Source of the DNA: a virus
DNA length: 39,582 nucleotides
Strand: one strand, 5' to 3'
Virus record (IMG/VR): IMGVR_UViG_3300043398_000276
Location: 1-39,582 of that record
Shown: piece by piece, positions 1-7,093 of the stretch
Layout: each line of letters begins with the position of its first letter
How positions within the stretch are numbered: the first letter of the stretch is position 1
Notes under the pieces: generated by a model
Seen by the model: only the letters and a program-made list of their open reading frames with translations
Database searches by the model: none
What the model was told of the DNA's origin: nothing
Made by a program: the position numbers and the translations under genes

Positions 1-49
1 TGTGTGCGTGTGTGCGCGTGTGTGCGTGCAGGCGGGCGCGTGCGTGTGG
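1..49. repeat. GT/GC-rich low-complexity end
   Basis: The first 49 bases are almost only G, T and C in alternating TGTGTGCG-type runs. Composition is unlike anything else in the window. It lies at the very edge, so it may be a natural phage terminus, a simple repeat or an assembly/sequencing artefact. The sequence alone cannot separate these. Confidence 0.6.
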
Positions 50-64
50 CATGTGGGCACAAAC

Positions 65-217
65 AACGTAGCAACGTAGGCAGGTGTAGTAGTGTGTGTG
101 TGTAATAGATACACTTATTATTATAGCGAATCATCGTTTACGTCGCTGGCTACGATTTGGTTTTTTTATGTAAAAGATCGTAGCAAAAAAGTGGGAAACG
201 TAGGCAACGTAGGCAGG
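65..217 (+). repeat. Direct repeat pair of an AACGTAG(G)C-type block
   Basis: Positions 65-84 and 197-217 are near-identical. Each has AACGTAG(G), then CAACGTAGGCAGG, so each copy is itself a tandem of an AACGTAGG unit. The copies differ by one inserted G and start 132 bp apart. Further CGTAG/CTACG words occur between them. Repeats next to terminase genes can be terminase-binding or replication-iteron sites. No function can be assigned from sequence alone. Confidence 0.55.
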
Positions 218-510
218 ACAAATGGTCCAATGTTTCGTAAGTCTTTACGCTGCCTTTAGTTGCGCTTTATTTTGAGTGATTCACTATGGGTGCTGGCGGC
301 ACGGAGGGAGGCCTTTGTTCGATAGGTGGCCCCATGATGCCGTTTTTTTGACCATCCCCCCTACCGGCCTTTGACCTAGGGTAGTAAGTATATCTAAGTC
401 ATTACATTTCCCATATATACGCCAAAAAAATATACAACTATTTTTTTTCCCAGTCCCCCTTGCTATCGCTCTGCTAACGCCTTCCCATTGAAATTTTCGC
501 AAAAACGGCC

Positions 511-538
511 TTGACTCACCTGCGGTGGGCCTTATTAT
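511..538 (+). promoter_or_regulatory. Sigma70-like promoter before the terminase genes
   Basis: TTGACT at 511-516 and TATTAT at 533-538 are separated by 16 bp; each box matches the sigma70 consensus at five of six positions. Transcription would start near 545, at or next to the ATG at 546. If the promoter is real, that ATG would be leaderless, and the in-frame ATG at 582 would become the better start because GAAGG lies upstream at 566-570. It would drive the packaging/structural operon. Confidence 0.5.
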
Positions 539-545
539 TGGCCGC

Positions 546-1616
546 ATGAACGCTACCAAGGCCTCGAAGGTACGAAACTGGATGATTGCCACTGGCCGCG
601 AGATGGAATGGCGCGCAGCAGACGCACGGCTCGTTTTATCGGGCTTCCCTGCGGGGCAAAGAGATATCGTGGCGGCGAAGGAGTTTGAGAAGGAGCACGA
701 TATCGCGGTGGCTTCCGGTAGCTCTCCGGCGCCAACGCCTGGGCCCGGCAGCGGACCCGACAGCGCGGTGGCGGCGGTGGCGCCCGTGGGTGCCGGCCGG
801 CGGGTGCATGTCGAGAACTTGGGAAATGGCGATCAGGTGGACGTGACGGCGCTGTATGACTCGATTGTGGCAGCGGAGAAGGAGGCGTATCGAGATGGTG
901 AAACGGGCGCGGGACTGGTCGGGGTTGGACATGGTGACGGGCGAGGTGGACGGGATATCGAATCTCCAAGGGATGCCGAACACGGACTTCGCCAGCGATC
1001 TTGGGACGGTTCGGTCGAGATCCCGGAAGGCGAAGCGGCGCAGCACGTCGAAGGACGGTCCCGAGGCCGGGGAGCCGGACGGCGCGCTGCACGGGACGGC
1101 GCCGGAGGATCCGGAGGACGCCCGCGCGCGGCGAAAGCGCCGGCGAAAAGTCGGGTGGAACCAGCCGAGCCTCCGTCGTCAAGTCTGGAAGATGCGGATT
1201 TTGAGGCAGAAGATGGCGAGGGCGACGAATGGAACGATGATTCCGACGAAGAAGTTGAAGTGGTAGAGGACACCCGGCCGCGCGTGATCGACCGTGCCCC
1301 GGTCAGTGCGCGCACGGCGTTCCAGTGGGTGTTTGACAACGTGGGTGACGACAGCCTGGAATCCGACGACGCGCCCAGTGAAGGCGCCTGGCAACTGCTC
1401 TGCGCCATTCGCAGCGACAAGAACCTCAAGCGCGATTTCTACAAGCAATACGCTCAGAAAATGATGTCACTCAAGGACGCCGACCGCAATGAACGAATCC
1501 GCGACGACGACCGCGAACAAATTCGCATCATTGATGACCTTATCCGACTGCGTGAACGGGCCGTATTACAAACTTCCGCCCAAGGAAATGCTGAACAATC
1601 TGCGCTGGCGTCGTGA
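546..1616 (+). CDS. Terminase small subunit-like protein
   Basis: This 356-residue protein sits directly upstream of TerL, the usual place of the small terminase, which binds the packaging site and hands DNA to TerL. The C-terminal part (about 260-340) contains APSEGAWQLL at 276-285 followed by a helical FYKQ segment; I associate this Pro-Ser-x-Gly-Ala plus Phe-Tyr pattern with small-terminase-like phage proteins. Residues 215-242 are strongly acidic. Residues about 117-213 are Gly/Arg/Asp-rich and look disordered, and here a second gene appears to run in another frame (895-1266). No clear N-terminal HTH is visible. The start is uncertain: GTG 525, ATG 546 and ATG 582 are all open, and no strong Shine-Dalgarno precedes the first two. 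The end overlaps TerL by 128 bases. The role rests mostly on position. Confidence 0.6.
   Translation: MNATKASKVRNWMIATGREMEWRAADARLVLSGFPAGQRDIVAAKEFEKEHDIAVASGSSPAPTPGPGSGPDSAVAAVAPVGAGRRVHVENLGNGDQVDVTALYDSIVAAEKEAYRDGETGAGLVGVGHGDGRGGRDIESPRDAEHGLRQRSWDGSVEIPEGEAAQHVEGRSRGRGAGRRAARDGAGGSGGRPRAAKAPAKSRVEPAEPPSSSLEDADFEAEDGEGDEWNDDSDEEVEVVEDTRPRVIDRAPVSARTAFQWVFDNVGDDSLESDDAPSEGAWQLLCAIRSDKNLKRDFYKQYAQKMMSLKDADRNERIRDDDREQIRIIDDLIRLRERAVLQTSAQGNAEQSALAS
895..1266 (+). CDS. Candidate overprinted gene inside the small-terminase gene
   Basis: A 123-residue frame lies entirely inside the upstream gene in its +1 frame. ATG 895 is preceded by AAGGAGG at 879-885 with 9 bases of spacing, one of the best ribosome sites in the window. 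By eye, 30 of its first 35 codons end in G or C, against 15 of 35 for the enclosing frame over the same bases, so the coding bias of this genome follows the inner frame here. The protein is basic, with Arg/Lys clusters at about 40-53 and 77-85, which could bind nucleic acid (inference). Its last 25 residues or so mirror the acidic stretch of the outer frame and may be unconstrained. No family is recognised. The alternative is a chance open frame, or a pair of compensating sequencing indels that swapped frames. Confidence 0.55.
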   Translation: MVKRARDWSGLDMVTGEVDGISNLQGMPNTDFASDLGTVRSRSRKAKRRSTSKDGPEAGEPDGALHGTAPEDPEDARARRKRRRKVGWNQPSLRRQVWKMRILRQKMARATNGTMIPTKKLKW

Positions 1617-3345
1617 AATTATCCGATTCGGCAACGCCTCCAAGGAAAACGCCTACGAACTGTGGGTGATGTGCGCCCGCGACATTCTGTTTTGGTTCAA
1701 CACCTTCGTCTGGACCTACGACCCGCGCCGCACTGACAACAACGTCGTGCCGATGATTACGTATCCGTTCCAGGATATCGCCATCATGCAGGGCAAGGCG
1801 GCAATCGAGACCCCGAACGATTTGCTCTGGGAAAAAAGCCGCGATCAAGGCGGCTCGATCATGACGCTTGGAATTTATCTTTGGATGTTCCAGTTTCGTG
1901 AACGTGAATCCTTCCTCGTTGCCTCGCGCAAAGAAGATTTGGTGGACAAGAAGGACGATCCTGACTGCCTGTTCTGGAAACTGGATTTCATGCTGGAACA
2001 CCAGCCCGCGTTCATCCGTCCGAAGGTGAACCGGCTGGACATGCACTTGTATAACTACAACACGAAAAGCGTGATCGACGGCACATCCACCACCGGCGAT
2101 ATCGGCCGCGGTGGCCGCCGGCGCAGTGTCCTGCTGGATGAATTTGCGTCGGTGCCAAATTCCTACAGCGTCATGGCGGCAACCCGCGACGTGACCCGTT
2201 GTCGGTTTTTCCTGTCAACACCGAAGGGCCGGACGAATGCGTTTGGTGAACGCGCGCACAATGCCAAGGTCAAAAAGATTTCGCTGCACTGGTCGCTGCA
2301 TCCCGAAAAAAATCCCGGCCTGTATAAATCGGTCGGGCATGAACTCATCATTCTGGATACCGCCTACCGATTCCCGGAGAAATATCAATTCGTCCTCGAT
2401 GGCAAGTTGCGCTCGCCGTGGTATGACGGCGAAGAAGCCCGCGTCGCGCACCCGCTCGAAATGGCGCAGGAAGTTGATATCAATTACCTGGGTTCCGAAT
2501 CCCAGTTTTTCAACGCGATGGTGGTTGAGGAATTGATGGCCAACGTGGCGCGCCGGGAACTGTTCATCGGTGATCTGAGTTTCAATTCGGATCACAATGG
2601 CGTGGAACCGCTCGGGTTTTACACCAATCCCAACGGCAAGCTCCGACTGTGGGTCAATCTCCGGCATGACGGCAAGGCGCCGCCTGGCGGGTTCGTGATC
2701 GGCGGCGACGTGGCGGCCGGCACCGGCGCCAGCAACTCGGTGCTGTCCGTGGTGAACGACGCGACGCACGAGAAGGTGGCGGAATACGCCAATCCGAACA
2801 TCACGCCCGAGGAATTTGGCCGGTTTGCCGTGGCGCTCTGTAAGTTCTTCAACAATGCCTACTTGATTTGGGAAAGCAACGGTCCGGGAACGCAGTTCGG
2901 GACTTCCGTTCTGCGCGCCGGATACCGGAATATTTACTACCGAAAATCGAATGACATCAGCGTGTCGGCGAAGTTCTCCGACAAGCCCGGTTGGCATTCG
3001 ACGACGGAGAACAAGGGCGACCTCCTGGGCTTCTATCGTTCATGCCTTGCATCCCGGGATTTTGTGAATTATTCGATTGAAGCCTTGCAGGAAACCCTGT
3101 TTTACGTGTATGATCCTGGCAAGGGTGGTGTGGTTCACGCGGAAAGTCGTTCGTCGGAAGTGTCGGATCCGTCCGGCGCGGAAGCGAATCACGGTGACCG
3201 CGTGATTGGAGATGCGCTGGCATGCAAGATCGCCTGCAAGGCACTGGGCGCGCCGATCGTCGAGAAAGCGCCCGTGGCATTGCCGGGTTCGATTGCGTAT
3301 CGGCGGTTGCAGGACGCGAAGGTCGGAAAGGACGAATGGTCGTAG
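1489..3345 (+). CDS. terL: Terminase large subunit
   Basis: This is the ATP-driven DNA-packaging motor and headful/cos nuclease (618 residues). The ATPase domain shows a TerL-type Walker A, KSRDQGGS at 116-123, a Walker B LLDEFA with D217 and E218, and a coupling motif STPKGR shortly after. The C-terminal RNase H-like nuclease shows GGDVA (D407), IWESNGPG (E462) and HGDRVIGD (D570, D575) as the acidic metal ligands. Length is normal for the family. ATG 1489 is chosen because AAGGA lies at 1473-1477, though 11 bases is long spacing. ATG 1534 and GTG 1552 are alternatives, and the codon bias becomes clearly TerL-like only from about 1552. The gene overlaps the small-terminase gene and, at its end, the lipoprotein gene by 10 bases. 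Confidence 0.95.
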   Translation: MNESATTTANKFASLMTLSDCVNGPYYKLPPKEMLNNLRWRREIIRFGNASKENAYELWVMCARDILFWFNTFVWTYDPRRTDNNVVPMITYPFQDIAIMQGKAAIETPNDLLWEKSRDQGGSIMTLGIYLWMFQFRERESFLVASRKEDLVDKKDDPDCLFWKLDFMLEHQPAFIRPKVNRLDMHLYNYNTKSVIDGTSTTGDIGRGGRRRSVLLDEFASVPNSYSVMAATRDVTRCRFFLSTPKGRTNAFGERAHNAKVKKISLHWSLHPEKNPGLYKSVGHELIILDTAYRFPEKYQFVLDGKLRSPWYDGEEARVAHPLEMAQEVDINYLGSESQFFNAMVVEELMANVARRELFIGDLSFNSDHNGVEPLGFYTNPNGKLRLWVNLRHDGKAPPGGFVIGGDVAAGTGASNSVLSVVNDATHEKVAEYANPNITPEEFGRFAVALCKFFNNAYLIWESNGPGTQFGTSVLRAGYRNIYYRKSNDISVSAKFSDKPGWHSTTENKGDLLGFYRSCLASRDFVNYSIEALQETLFYVYDPGKGGVVHAESRSSEVSDPSGAEANHGDRVIGDALACKIACKALGAPIVEKAPVALPGSIAYRRLQDAKVGKDEWS

Positions 3346-3611
3346 CAGCCTGTGTGTTGGCCGCGCTCGCCGGATGCTATAACAAGCAGTCCGGCGAACT
3401 GACCGCGAAGATTCCAATTCCGATGACCGGGGTATCCTTGGTGGAAGCCTCGGTGAAATTTCACAATGAGCAACAGTGGCAAGATCCAATTCAAGGGGTG
3501 ATCAGTGAGCCAGCGCATGCTTCAAATCGCAAGGATTCTGGTGGTTATTTTTTTGGTTTGCTTGGTGTCGCATTTCTTGTGTGGCGCTGGATGCACCGAA
3601 AAAGCGGGTGA
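3336..3611 (+). CDS. Small lipoprotein with C-terminal membrane segment
   Basis: A 91-residue protein begins with a short hydrophobic signal and a textbook lipobox L11-A12-G13-C14, so it should be processed by signal peptidase II and lipid-anchored at C14. The C-terminus (about 70-85) is another hydrophobic segment followed by WMHRKSG, a positive tail. AAAGG at 3327-3331 supports ATG 3336, which overlaps the end of terL. The last 107 bases overlap the next gene in a different frame. Overlapping lipoprotein and membrane-protein pairs recall Rz/Rz1 spanins, but spanins do not normally carry a second C-terminal membrane segment, and neither partner has the usual periplasmic coiled coil. Function is therefore left open: possibly lysis or superinfection exclusion. 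Confidence 0.65.
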   Translation: MVVAACVLAALAGCYNKQSGELTAKIPIPMTGVSLVEASVKFHNEQQWQDPIQGVISEPAHASNRKDSGGYFFGLLGVAFLVWRWMHRKSG

Positions 3612-3930
3612 GAACATCACTACCCATGCCCTGCAATCGAAGCCGTGGTTCGATCCCAACGCCGACCTGTTGACCAACATTTTTGGAATGGCAAAGTCGA
3701 TCATGGCCGGCGAAACCCCGTGGTTTTACGCGATTATTCTGTTGGCATGGGCGTGGTTCCGTGAAAAGGCCGTGCAGGCGTATCGCGGCGCCCTGCATTC
3801 CACCGTTTCCGCCATCGAGACCGCCGGCGCCAGCGAGGTCAAGGCGTTGGTGAAAAAGAACACGGAAAAATTTGGATATGCCGACTTCCTCCACTCGCTC
3901 GTGGAGAAGTGGACGACGAAGGGGAAGTAG
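3505..3930 (+). CDS. Membrane protein overlapping the lipoprotein gene
   Basis: A 141-residue protein with a hydrophobic N-terminus (about 11-27) ending in CGAGC, a poor lipobox around C30, and a second hydrophobic stretch, PWFYAIILLAWAWF, at 72-85. The remaining C-terminal part is helical and charged. GTG 3505 is preceded by AAGGGG at 3493-3498 with good spacing; the in-frame ATG at 3517 is the alternative. It starts 107 bases before the lipoprotein gene ends, and a GGAGGGG site for the portal follows within 25 bases of its stop. Two membrane segments plus position could suit a holin-like or host-membrane role, but I recognise no family. Confidence 0.65.
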   Translation: MSQRMLQIARILVVIFLVCLVSHFLCGAGCTEKAGENITTHALQSKPWFDPNADLLTNIFGMAKSIMAGETPWFYAIILLAWAWFREKAVQAYRGALHSTVSAIETAGASEVKALVKKNTEKFGYADFLHSLVEKWTTKGK

Positions 3931-3951
3931 TTCAGTCCTGGAGGGGACCCG

Positions 3952-5733
3952 TTGGAGCTTGACAGTTCGCAAATTCAGAAGTTGCGAGAGTCGATGACGT
4001 ATAGCCGTGGACGCATGCGGCACTTCATGGACTGTCGAAACAATCACATACGCCAGTATGTCGGCACTCGTTATTCCACCGATGGCGCGGCCCACAAGAT
4101 GCCGCTGAATCTTCTCGAAATAACGGTCAACATCTACCTGCAAAAATTGGCGGCAAATTCCCCGCAAGTGTTGGTCAAGACTCCCTACGGCAATCTTCGT
4201 CCCCGCGCTGAAACGCTCCAGCTTGCCATCAATCATTTGCTTGGTGAAATCAACTTCCGGCGCAGTCTGCAACAGGTCGTCATTGACGCCATGTTTGGCA
4301 TTGGCGTGGCCAAAATCGCGCTTGCGGAAGCCGGGTCCGTCAACATTGACGGCACGGCACATACACATGGCCAGCCGTTCTTTGACTGCGTGAGTCTGGA
4401 CGATCTTGTAATTGACATGAACGCGACCCGGACGGAAGAACTGCAATACATTGGCAACCGCTACCGGATGGATGTCGAGGACGCGCTGGCGTTTGAAGGA
4501 TTCGATCCCCGGGCGCGTCAAGCCCTCAAAGAATCGGCCTACGAGGACGACGGCGCCGGGTTCATCGACGAGCAAGGCACGGAAAAGGCGTCCGATATTT
4601 CGTCCGGTGGAAAATCCACCGACAAGAAATTCATGTCCTGTTTTTATTTTTGGGAAATCTACATTCCCAAGACTTCGATGCTGCTCACTTTGTCGGACAA
4701 CCCGAATATTCCGATTCTTCGTCAACGTCCGTGGGAAGGTCCGGAAACCGGCCCCTACCGCATTCTTGCCTTCCACCACGTTCCCGATCAGGTGTTGCCG
4801 CTGCCGCCGGTGGCCATGCTCATGGACATGCACGAAGCGGCCAATGGCCTCATGCGGAAGCTCATGCGCCAGGCCAGTCGGCAGAAAACCATTGGCCTTG
4901 TCCGGACGGGCGCGGAGCGTGACGGCGAACGGGTTGTCAGCGCGAAGGATGGCGACGTGCTGTCGTCGGATGATCCCGGATCCTTCAACGAGGTTTCCGT
5001 GGGCGGCATCGACCAGCGGAATTTCGCCTTCCTGCTGCAACTGAAAGAACTTTACTCATGGACGGCCGGAAACCTTGATGCGCTCGGCGGTCTTGGCGCG
5101 CAGTCTGAAACGCTCGGCCAGGACGAACTGCTGACCAAAAGCGCGAATGACCGCGTGGCGTCCATGCAGGAAATGACCGTGGAGTTTACCCAGGACTGCG
5201 TGACCGAACTCGGGAAATTTCTCTGGTATGATCCCATGATCGACCTGCCGCTTGTCAAGCGCAGTGGCGGCGTGGATATTCCGGTGCGGTTCTCTCCCGA
5301 GTTGCGCGAAGGTGATTTTTTCGACTACAACCTGAAGATCGAGCCGCATTCGCTCCAGCGGCAGACGCCGGGTTCGCGCATGCAATCCCTAATGTCCATC
5401 GTGGAACGGTTTGTGGTCCCGCTTATGCCGATGCTGCAACAGCAGGGGCTTTCTCTGGACCTGCGGTCGTTCATCCGGATTATTTCGCAATATGCCAATC
5501 TGCCTGAACTTGGCGAAATTCTGATTTCCAGCACGACGCCGATTCTCCCGGGTCAGCCGATCCAGGCCGGCATGTCCGGCCAGGAAGGCCCGATGAAGCC
5601 GGCTTCGACCACCCGGCACTACGAGCGCACGAGCAAATCAGCCGGGAACACGGCCGGAAAAACGCAGGATTTAATCAACCGAATGATGACGGCGCCGGCC
5701 GGCGGCATGCAGCCTTCCAACATGGGGGCTTGA
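3952..5733 (+). CDS. Portal (head-tail connector) protein
   Basis: This 593-residue protein follows terL and precedes scaffold and capsid genes, the standard place for the portal, the twelve-subunit ring at the unique capsid vertex through which DNA enters and leaves. The sequence has the portal-like mix of long helical stretches and a conserved central region: MHEAANGLMRKLMRQ near 286-300, then a Gly-rich LDALGGLGAQSETLGQ near 374-389 leading into a long helix. Starts other than ATG are needed: TTG 3952 has GGAGGGG at 3940-3946, whereas the first ATG is 14 codons in and has no site. It resembles the connector type of short-tailed phages. The C-terminal 60 residues are Pro/Gly/Met-rich and probably flexible. 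Confidence 0.85.
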   Translation: MELDSSQIQKLRESMTYSRGRMRHFMDCRNNHIRQYVGTRYSTDGAAHKMPLNLLEITVNIYLQKLAANSPQVLVKTPYGNLRPRAETLQLAINHLLGEINFRRSLQQVVIDAMFGIGVAKIALAEAGSVNIDGTAHTHGQPFFDCVSLDDLVIDMNATRTEELQYIGNRYRMDVEDALAFEGFDPRARQALKESAYEDDGAGFIDEQGTEKASDISSGGKSTDKKFMSCFYFWEIYIPKTSMLLTLSDNPNIPILRQRPWEGPETGPYRILAFHHVPDQVLPLPPVAMLMDMHEAANGLMRKLMRQASRQKTIGLVRTGAERDGERVVSAKDGDVLSSDDPGSFNEVSVGGIDQRNFAFLLQLKELYSWTAGNLDALGGLGAQSETLGQDELLTKSANDRVASMQEMTVEFTQDCVTELGKFLWYDPMIDLPLVKRSGGVDIPVRFSPELREGDFFDYNLKIEPHSLQRQTPGSRMQSLMSIVERFVVPLMPMLQQQGLSLDLRSFIRIISQYANLPELGEILISSTTPILPGQPIQAGMSGQEGPMKPASTTRHYERTSKSAGNTAGKTQDLINRMMTAPAGGMQPSNMGA

Positions 5734-5737
5734 AATC

Positions 5738-6088
5738 GTGCCGATCTACGGGTATATTTGTGACGGTTGCGGTGTTCAGCAAGAGCGATTTTTGACCAGC
5801 GCTCGGCACCCGAAGACGGTCCGGTGTGAATGCGGGAAGCGGGCGCGGCGCGATTTTTCATCGCAAGCCATGGCGATCCCGCAGACGTGGAGCAAGCCGA
5901 TTTTGTCCAACGGCGCGGGAGTGCATCCGAGCCAGGCGAAAGCGGAGATGGCCCGGGCGAAGAAGCATGGGATTGACGTAAGTTTCACGAAGGACGGGCG
6001 CGCGGTGTTTGAGTCGCGTTCGCAACGAAAAAAATATTGCCGGTTCATCAATCTCCATGATCGAGATGGTGGATACGGAGACCCATAA
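5738..6088 (+). CDS. FmdB-like zinc-ribbon protein
   Basis: A 116-residue protein that opens MPIYGYICDGCG, the signature of FmdB-type single zinc ribbons. The likely zinc ligands are C8, C11, C30 and C32. The second pair is C-x-C rather than the more usual C-x2-C. Residues after about 45 are basic and low in hydrophobics, and end in a GYGDP tail. Small zinc ribbons of this kind are commonly found between head genes of phages, with unknown role; transcription regulation or capsid assembly have been suggested by position only. The GTG start at 5738 lies just after the portal stop; upstream there is only a G run within the portal end. Confidence 0.8.
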   Translation: MPIYGYICDGCGVQQERFLTSARHPKTVRCECGKRARRDFSSQAMAIPQTWSKPILSNGAGVHPSQAKAEMARAKKHGIDVSFTKDGRAVFESRSQRKKYCRFINLHDRDGGYGDP

Positions 6089-6099
6089 AGGGAAATCGA

Positions 6100-7041
6100 A
6101 TGAGCGATGATGGCAGCGAAGTAGCGGACAACGACGCCATGTATCCGGATGCCCCGGAAGGCGGCGTGACTACTCAACCGAAGGAGCCGGAAGCTCCCGA
6201 GGATGTCATACGCGATTTTTTCTCAAATCGGGATGCCGATAAACCGGCGCCCGATGCCGGCACGAAAGAACCCTTGGACGATTGGTTCACAACCGATCTC
6301 CAGGACCGTGCCGATGCTGCTGGCTTTTCCAGGGAGGAAGCTCTCGCCCTGGGACAGCAAAGCCTGAAAACCGTCCTGACCGCGCTGGATCGACGCGCGC
6401 CCGCGGATGCCCATTCCCGCATGGCGCCGCCACCCGATCCGCGAAACCCGGCAGACGACCAAGGCCAGCAAGGTGGTGACCCCAAGAAGTCGGCCAAGTT
6501 CGATCTGAAGTTGGATCCGAACGCCTACGACGAGGGAATCATCAAGGCGATGGAGGGCATGAACGAACACTACGCGAATCAAGTCGCGGAGATTCGTCAA
6601 CAGGTGCTAGGTGTCAACGGGCATATTGCAGCCCAAGCGGCGAAGGACTTCGAGTCCGGCATGGACCGGAATTTTTCGTCGCTTGGGGAGGAATACCAGA
6701 CTGTTTTCGGCAAGGGGCCTATGCGGACCATGCAGGTAAACAGTTCGGTCGCCCGTGCGCGGAATGAGGTCGTCCTCATGATGGATTCCATTGCCACCAG
6801 CGCGAAACAGCGTGGGTTGCGGGTTCCGTCCGATGAGGAATTGTTCAAGCGCGCCGTGCATGCTGTGTCTCCCGACATCGCTGACCGAATCGCCCGGAAG
6901 AAATTGGCGGGAAATTTGGACAAGCGGAATGGGCAAATGGCAACGCGCGCTTCAACCTCCCGTGCTCCGGCTCGTGGAAGCGGAGATCAGGGATTGGCTG
7001 CCGTGCGTGATAAAATGCAGGATCTTGGCATTCTCGACTAA
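6100..7041 (+). CDS. Scaffold-like head assembly protein
   Basis: A 313-residue, acidic and polar protein directly before the capsid gene, where scaffolding proteins usually lie. The N-terminal 130 residues are rich in Asp, Pro, Glu and Gly and look disordered. The middle (about 140-200) is helical and suited to coiled coil. Residues about 255-313 end in a Lys/Arg-rich tail, a common capsid-binding feature of scaffolds. Scaffolding proteins line the procapsid interior and leave before or during DNA packaging. There are no catalytic motifs to suggest a protease. AAGGGA at 6088-6093 sets ATG 6100. The identification is by position and composition, not by a recognised domain. Confidence 0.7.
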   Translation: MSDDGSEVADNDAMYPDAPEGGVTTQPKEPEAPEDVIRDFFSNRDADKPAPDAGTKEPLDDWFTTDLQDRADAAGFSREEALALGQQSLKTVLTALDRRAPADAHSRMAPPPDPRNPADDQGQQGGDPKKSAKFDLKLDPNAYDEGIIKAMEGMNEHYANQVAEIRQQVLGVNGHIAAQAAKDFESGMDRNFSSLGEEYQTVFGKGPMRTMQVNSSVARARNEVVLMMDSIATSAKQRGLRVPSDEELFKRAVHAVSPDIADRIARKKLAGNLDKRNGQMATRASTSRAPARGSGDQGLAAVRDKMQDLGILD

Positions 7042-7062
7042 GCCCACCGTGATTCCTTCCAT

Positions 7063-7087
7063 TTCTTCCTGAAAAACTCAGGAGGAA
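7063..7087 (+). promoter_or_regulatory. Hairpin enclosing the capsid-gene ribosome-binding site
   Basis: Bases 7063-7072 pair with 7078-7087 (ten pairs, one G-U) around the five-base loop 7073-7077. The 3' arm contains the whole AGGAGGA Shine-Dalgarno of the capsid gene, whose ATG is at 7094. The stem would hide the site from ribosomes unless opened, or it could protect the 5' end of a processed transcript. There is no T-run, so it is not a terminator. Confidence 0.6.
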
Positions 7088-7093
7088 TTTTTC

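Larger units (their letters stand above)
50..545. other. Noncoding leader upstream of the terminase genes
   Basis: About 500 bases with no convincing gene. It is clearly more AT-rich than the coding sequence that follows, with several A or T runs of 6-8. It contains the repeated block listed separately. There is also a weak terminator-like arrangement: CGGCA near 297 can pair with TGCCG near 338, followed by seven T, but the loop is long. A minus-strand reading frame covers 284-592 but its protein looks random. The position just before the terminase genes is where many phages keep packaging signals (cos or pac); that role is inference. Confidence 0.5.

Noticed and set aside
284-592. Minus-strand frame covering the leader.
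   Set aside because: Composition looks random, no ribosome site and no recognisable segment; it crosses the promoter and start of the small-terminase gene.
3502-5040. Long minus-strand open frame opposite the portal gene (also 6845-8455, 23534-24373 and 27659-28561 on the minus strand).
   Set aside because: They mirror well-supported + strand genes, have His/Arg/Gly-rich shadow composition, and lack ribosome sites. GC-ending codons in the sense strand keep such antisense frames open.
4451-5044. Plus-strand frame inside the portal gene considered as another overprinted gene.
   Set aside because: Unlike 895-1266 and 24402-24749, it is Arg/Pro/Ser-rich shadow sequence, and the portal frame keeps the GC-ending bias and well-ordered protein.
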